Shown here one piece after another: positions 61,386 through 64,000 of a stretch of 64,000 nt of DNA. Position numbers and translations under genes: made by a program. How positions within the stretch are numbered: position 1 is the stretch's first letter; each line of letters starts with the position of its first letter. The notes below the pieces were generated by a model that was not told where the DNA came from, ran no database searches, and was given only the letters and a program-made list of their open reading frames with translations. Where the stretch lies: positions 49,697 to 113,696 of the forward strand of contig JAJRSJ010000022.1 of assembly GCA_024278855.1 (NCBI GenBank), read 5' to 3'. This DNA is from Alphaproteobacteria bacterium. GTDB taxonomy: Bacteria > Pseudomonadota > Alphaproteobacteria > Caulobacterales > Maricaulaceae.

Positions 61386-63749
61386 ATGCCAGACGGTAAA
61401 ATAAACAAAATTTCGGTTGTTGGCGGTGGGCCGGGTGGGCTGTATTTCTCCATCCTCACCAAAAAACGCTGTCCGGACATCGAAATAGATGTGTATGAGC
61501 AAAACCAGCCTGATGATACATTCGGGTTTGGGGTGGTGTTTTCAGACGCAACATTGGACGGATACCAGGACGCAGACGAAAAGTCCTATGATAGCATCCG
61601 GGCGGGGTTCGCCCATTGGTCTGATATTGTTATCCAACACAAGGGCGAGCGCATCGTCATTGGCGGCAACGGCTTTGCCGGATGTTCACGGGTGACATTG
61701 TTGCAAAAAATGCACGAGAGATGTGCAGAGCTTGGGGTTAATGTGCATTTCGGCGCGATGATTGACCCGCTTACGGTACGGGACAGGTTCAAAGACAGCG
61801 ATATTATTGTCGCGGCGGACGGAATTAACAGCCCAATCCGTGACGCCAATAAGCAAGCATTCGGCATGAAAACCGATCTGCGGCCCAATCATTTTGTCTG
61901 GCTAGGATCGAAATGTCCGCTTGATGCCTTCACGTTTTTCTTTCGCGAAACCGAGCATGGGCATTTCTGTGCGCACACCTATCAATATGAAGAGGGCATG
62001 TCGACATGGGTGATCGAGACCACTGCGGATTGTTGGGAGAAATCCGGCTTTGCCGATATGGGCGAGCAGGAATGCGCCGATTATCTTGAGGTGATTTTCA
62101 AGGACGACCTGCAGGGCCACCCCTTTATCACCAATAAATCTTTTTGGCGCAATTTCCCGAAAATCACCTGTGATAAATGGGACGTGGATAATATCGTTTT
62201 GATTGGCGACAACAAAGCTACGGCCCATTGGTCAATCGGCTCTGGCACCAAGCTGGCCATGGATTGCGCCATTGGTTTGTCTGACGCCGTGGTGGCAAAC
62301 CAGAGCGATACCAAAGCCGTATTCGCCCACTATGAAGATGTGCGCCGCACCCCTGTTGAGATCGTTCAACATAACGCACAGGTTTCCCTAGTCTGGTTTG
62401 AAAACATGGATAGCCATTGGCAAAAATCCCCCTATGAATTTGCCTTCTCGGTCATGACCAGAGCCAAATCCGTGACCTGGGACAATCTGCAAATGCGCGA
62501 CGCGAATTTCATGGAAACGGTAGAATCCGAGTATTATGATTTGTACAAAAAACAAACCGGGATTGATGTCTCCGCAGACAAGCCAACACCCATGTTCACC
62601 CCTTATAAACTGCGCGGCATGACATTGCCCAACCGGGTGGTCATGGCCCCTATGGCACAATATTGCGCAGACAATGGCCTGCCCAATGACTGGCATTTTA
62701 CGCATTATACGGCCCGGGCCGTGGGCGGTACGGGTTTGATCTTCACCGAAATGACCTGCCCGTCCGCTGCCGGGCGCATCACTGATGGGTGCGCAGGAAT
62801 ATGGAACGAGGCGCAGATGCAAAAATGGCAACATATTGTCGAAAACATCCACGCAACTACGGACAGCAAAGTTTGTATGCAGCTTGGTCATGCGGGCCGT
62901 AAAGGCTCGACAAAAACCCCGGACAAAGGCATGGACATGCCCAAGGATGCGGACAATTGGCCGCTCCTTAGTGCATCGCCCATTCCCTATATGGACGGTA
63001 TTTCAGACACACCTAGCGAGATAACCAAAGCCCAAATGGACGCGGTTAAAGCCGATTTCGTCGAGGCCGTGAAACGCGCTGATAAAGCCGGGTTTGACAT
63101 GATCGAATTTCATGCCGCCCACGGCTATTTGTTCGCTAGCTTCCTGTCGCCCTTAACCAATACCCGCACGGACGAATTTGGCGGCACGGTCAAAAACCGG
63201 CTCAAATTCCCGCTAGACGTTTTCAAAGCCGTTCGCGCCGCCTGGCCAGCTGCCAAGCCCATGAGCGTGCGTATTTCTGCCTGTGACTGGGCCGAAGGCG
63301 GTATTTCGGATACTGATGTTGTCACCATTGCCAAAGCATTTAAGGATGCGGGTGTTGACATTGTGCATGTCTCGTCGGGGGAAACCGTCAAATGGCAAAA
63401 ACCGATGTTTGGCCGCATGTGGCAAACCCCGCTGTCGGAACTGGTGCGCAGGGAAGCGGATGTGCCGACCATAGCGGTTGGTGCCATCACCCTGCCCGAG
63501 CAGATCAACACCATCATCGCGGCAGGCCGCGCTGATCTCTGCGCCTTGGCCCGTCCGCACCTCAACACCCCGTTTTTCACCCGTCAAGCGGAGGGCCATT
63601 ACGGAACGAAGAACCAAAACTGGCCAAACCAACTCCATTCAGGCCAATTTCAATTGTTTCGCGAAGCCGAAAAAGCCAATGAAAAAGGCTTGGAGCTAGC
63701 CCAAAAAGCCCGGCCAAACCGCAGGCATTACCAAAGAGCAAAAACCTGA
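61386..63749 (+). CDS. Bifunctional FAD monooxygenase/old yellow enzyme (2-aminobenzoyl-CoA monooxygenase/reductase or salicylyl-CoA 5-hydroxylase type)
   Basis: The 787-residue fusion begins with a PHBH-type FAD monooxygenase: GGGPGG (residues 13-18), VAADGINSPIR, and LIGDNKATAHWSIGSGTKLAMDC with the GD motif. From about residue 400 it is an old yellow enzyme reductase domain (MFTPYKLRGMTLPNRVVMAPM, QLGHAGRKGST, IEFHAAHGYLFASFLSPLTN). This architecture is that of 2-aminobenzoyl-CoA monooxygenase/reductase, which hydroxylates and then reduces the ring, and of salicylyl-CoA 5-hydroxylases. RidA and 2-oxoacid oxidoreductase genes nearby favour the amino substrate. I use the ATG at 61386 because GGAG lies 6 bases before it; an ATG at 61374 overlaps that site. 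Confidence 0.88.
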   Translation: MPDGKINKISVVGGGPGGLYFSILTKKRCPDIEIDVYEQNQPDDTFGFGVVFSDATLDGYQDADEKSYDSIRAGFAHWSDIVIQHKGERIVIGGNGFAGCSRVTLLQKMHERCAELGVNVHFGAMIDPLTVRDRFKDSDIIVAADGINSPIRDANKQAFGMKTDLRPNHFVWLGSKCPLDAFTFFFRETEHGHFCAHTYQYEEGMSTWVIETTADCWEKSGFADMGEQECADYLEVIFKDDLQGHPFITNKSFWRNFPKITCDKWDVDNIVLIGDNKATAHWSIGSGTKLAMDCAIGLSDAVVANQSDTKAVFAHYEDVRRTPVEIVQHNAQVSLVWFENMDSHWQKSPYEFAFSVMTRAKSVTWDNLQMRDANFMETVESEYYDLYKKQTGIDVSADKPTPMFTPYKLRGMTLPNRVVMAPMAQYCADNGLPNDWHFTHYTARAVGGTGLIFTEMTCPSAAGRITDGCAGIWNEAQMQKWQHIVENIHATTDSKVCMQLGHAGRKGSTKTPDKGMDMPKDADNWPLLSASPIPYMDGISDTPSEITKAQMDAVKADFVEAVKRADKAGFDMIEFHAAHGYLFASFLSPLTNTRTDEFGGTVKNRLKFPLDVFKAVRAAWPAAKPMSVRISACDWAEGGISDTDVVTIAKAFKDAGVDIVHVSSGETVKWQKPMFGRMWQTPLSELVRREADVPTIAVGAITLPEQINTIIAAGRADLCALARPHLNTPFFTRQAEGHYGTKNQNWPNQLHSGQFQLFREAEKANEKGLELAQKARPNRRHYQRAKT

Positions 63750-63776
63750 CTGGTTATACATTCATAAACTCAGGCC

Positions 63777-64000
63777 CTAGCGGTAAACCCCGCGAAAGGC
63801 GGCGTCCAGGTCGGCGATTAAATCATCGGAATGCTCCAAACCGATGGAAATCCTGATAAGGCCTTCCGTCAATCCGCCTTGGGCGCGCACATCAGCCGGT
63901 ATACCGGAATGGGTGGTGGAAGCAGGGTGGCTGACCAGGCTTTCAGTGCCGCCGAGACTGACGGCGGATTTAAACAAGCTTAGCCCGTTGATGATTTTAA
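63777..64000 (-). CDS. Trans-sulfuration-type PLP enzyme, C-terminal end (partial)
   Basis: The last 74 residues of a gene that begins outside the window are seen. [20 protein letters not shown] and [23 protein letters not shown] are the C-terminal signature of the cystathionine gamma-synthase/beta- or gamma-lyase/O-acetylhomoserine sulfhydrylase family. The exact member cannot be told from this part. It ends in TAG, which shows that TAG is an ordinary stop codon here. Confidence 0.9.
   Translation of the reverse strand, partial: KIINGLSLFKSAVSLGGTESLVSHPASTTHSGIPADVRAQGGLTEGLIRISIGLEHSDDLIADLDAAFRGVYR

Noticed and set aside
47568..63749. Classical aerobic phenylacetate (paa) pathway
   Set aside because: Only a broken PaaK-like gene is present; the paaABCDE epoxidase and paaZ are absent.
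1..64000. CRISPR array, prophage or integrative element
   Set aside because: No regularly spaced repeats, integrase, phage structural genes or tRNA-flanking direct repeats were found.

Overview
The window looks like chromosomal DNA of a Gram-negative alphaproteobacterium of moderate GC. The evidence is TonB-dependent receptors, a FecI/FecR pair, a CC0125/CC1285-type lipoprotein, narrow ATGA gene overlaps and FNR-type TTGAC-N4-GTCAA sites. The genus cannot be named from sequence alone. No rRNA, tRNA, CRISPR array, integrase or transposase was seen, and no gap between genes exceeds 300 bases.

Layout. (1) Bases 1-6033 hold miscellaneous genes: the end of a membrane protein, a secreted repeat/beta-lactamase-fold protein, a DUF1304 protein, a frameshifted metallo-beta-lactamase-fold lipoprotein, a small lipoprotein, a VOC protein, a TerB-like protein and a LysE exporter. 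(2) 6132-10776 is probably a surface-polysaccharide block: a membrane protein, a flippase broken by one in-frame TAG, an ATP-grasp enzyme and a FemAB/GNAT-like transferase. (3) 11032-17496 is a FecI-FecR-TonB receptor unit followed by a small secreted protein and a lipoprotein with six DUF5666 repeats. (4) 17572-31383 is a nitrate respiration island: a NIT-CRP fusion regulator, narK1, narK2, narGHJI and a porin. Three FNR-type boxes sit in front of narK1, narK2 and the porin.

(5) 31404-63749 is the most interesting part: about 32 kb that reads as one catabolic island for an aromatic amine or indole compound. It contains an AraC regulator, a TonB receptor, a tryptophan tryptophylquinone aromatic amine dehydrogenase (aauBA with mauE/mauD and two cytochromes c) and an aldehyde dehydrogenase. 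Next come a three-component Rieske dioxygenase, an acyl-CoA ligase, and a thiolase-fold protein lacking the usual nucleophilic cysteine paired with a DUF35 protein. The rest is an isatin-hydrolase-like cyclase, a 2-oxoacid:ferredoxin oxidoreductase pair (iorAB-like), a bifunctional 2-aminobenzoyl-CoA monooxygenase/reductase-like enzyme, a RidA deaminase, beta-oxidation enzymes and a glutaryl-CoA dehydrogenase. Three MarR regulators, two of them beside clear palindromic operators, divide the island into modules.

The genes fit one hypothetical route: tryptamine -> indole-3-acetaldehyde -> indole-3-acetate -> dioxindole-3-acetate -> its CoA ester -> isatin + acetyl-CoA -> isatinate -> 2-aminobenzoyl-CoA -> dearomatised enamine-CoA -> loss of ammonia -> ring opening -> glutaryl-CoA. 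The enzyme families are read from sequence. The substrate chain is inference.

Three genes carry a single disabling lesion in otherwise conserved sequence (metallo-beta-lactamase-fold lipoprotein, flippase, phenylacetate-CoA ligase-like), and one (old yellow enzyme) lacks a visible start for its apparent N-terminus. These may be real decay or sequence errors.
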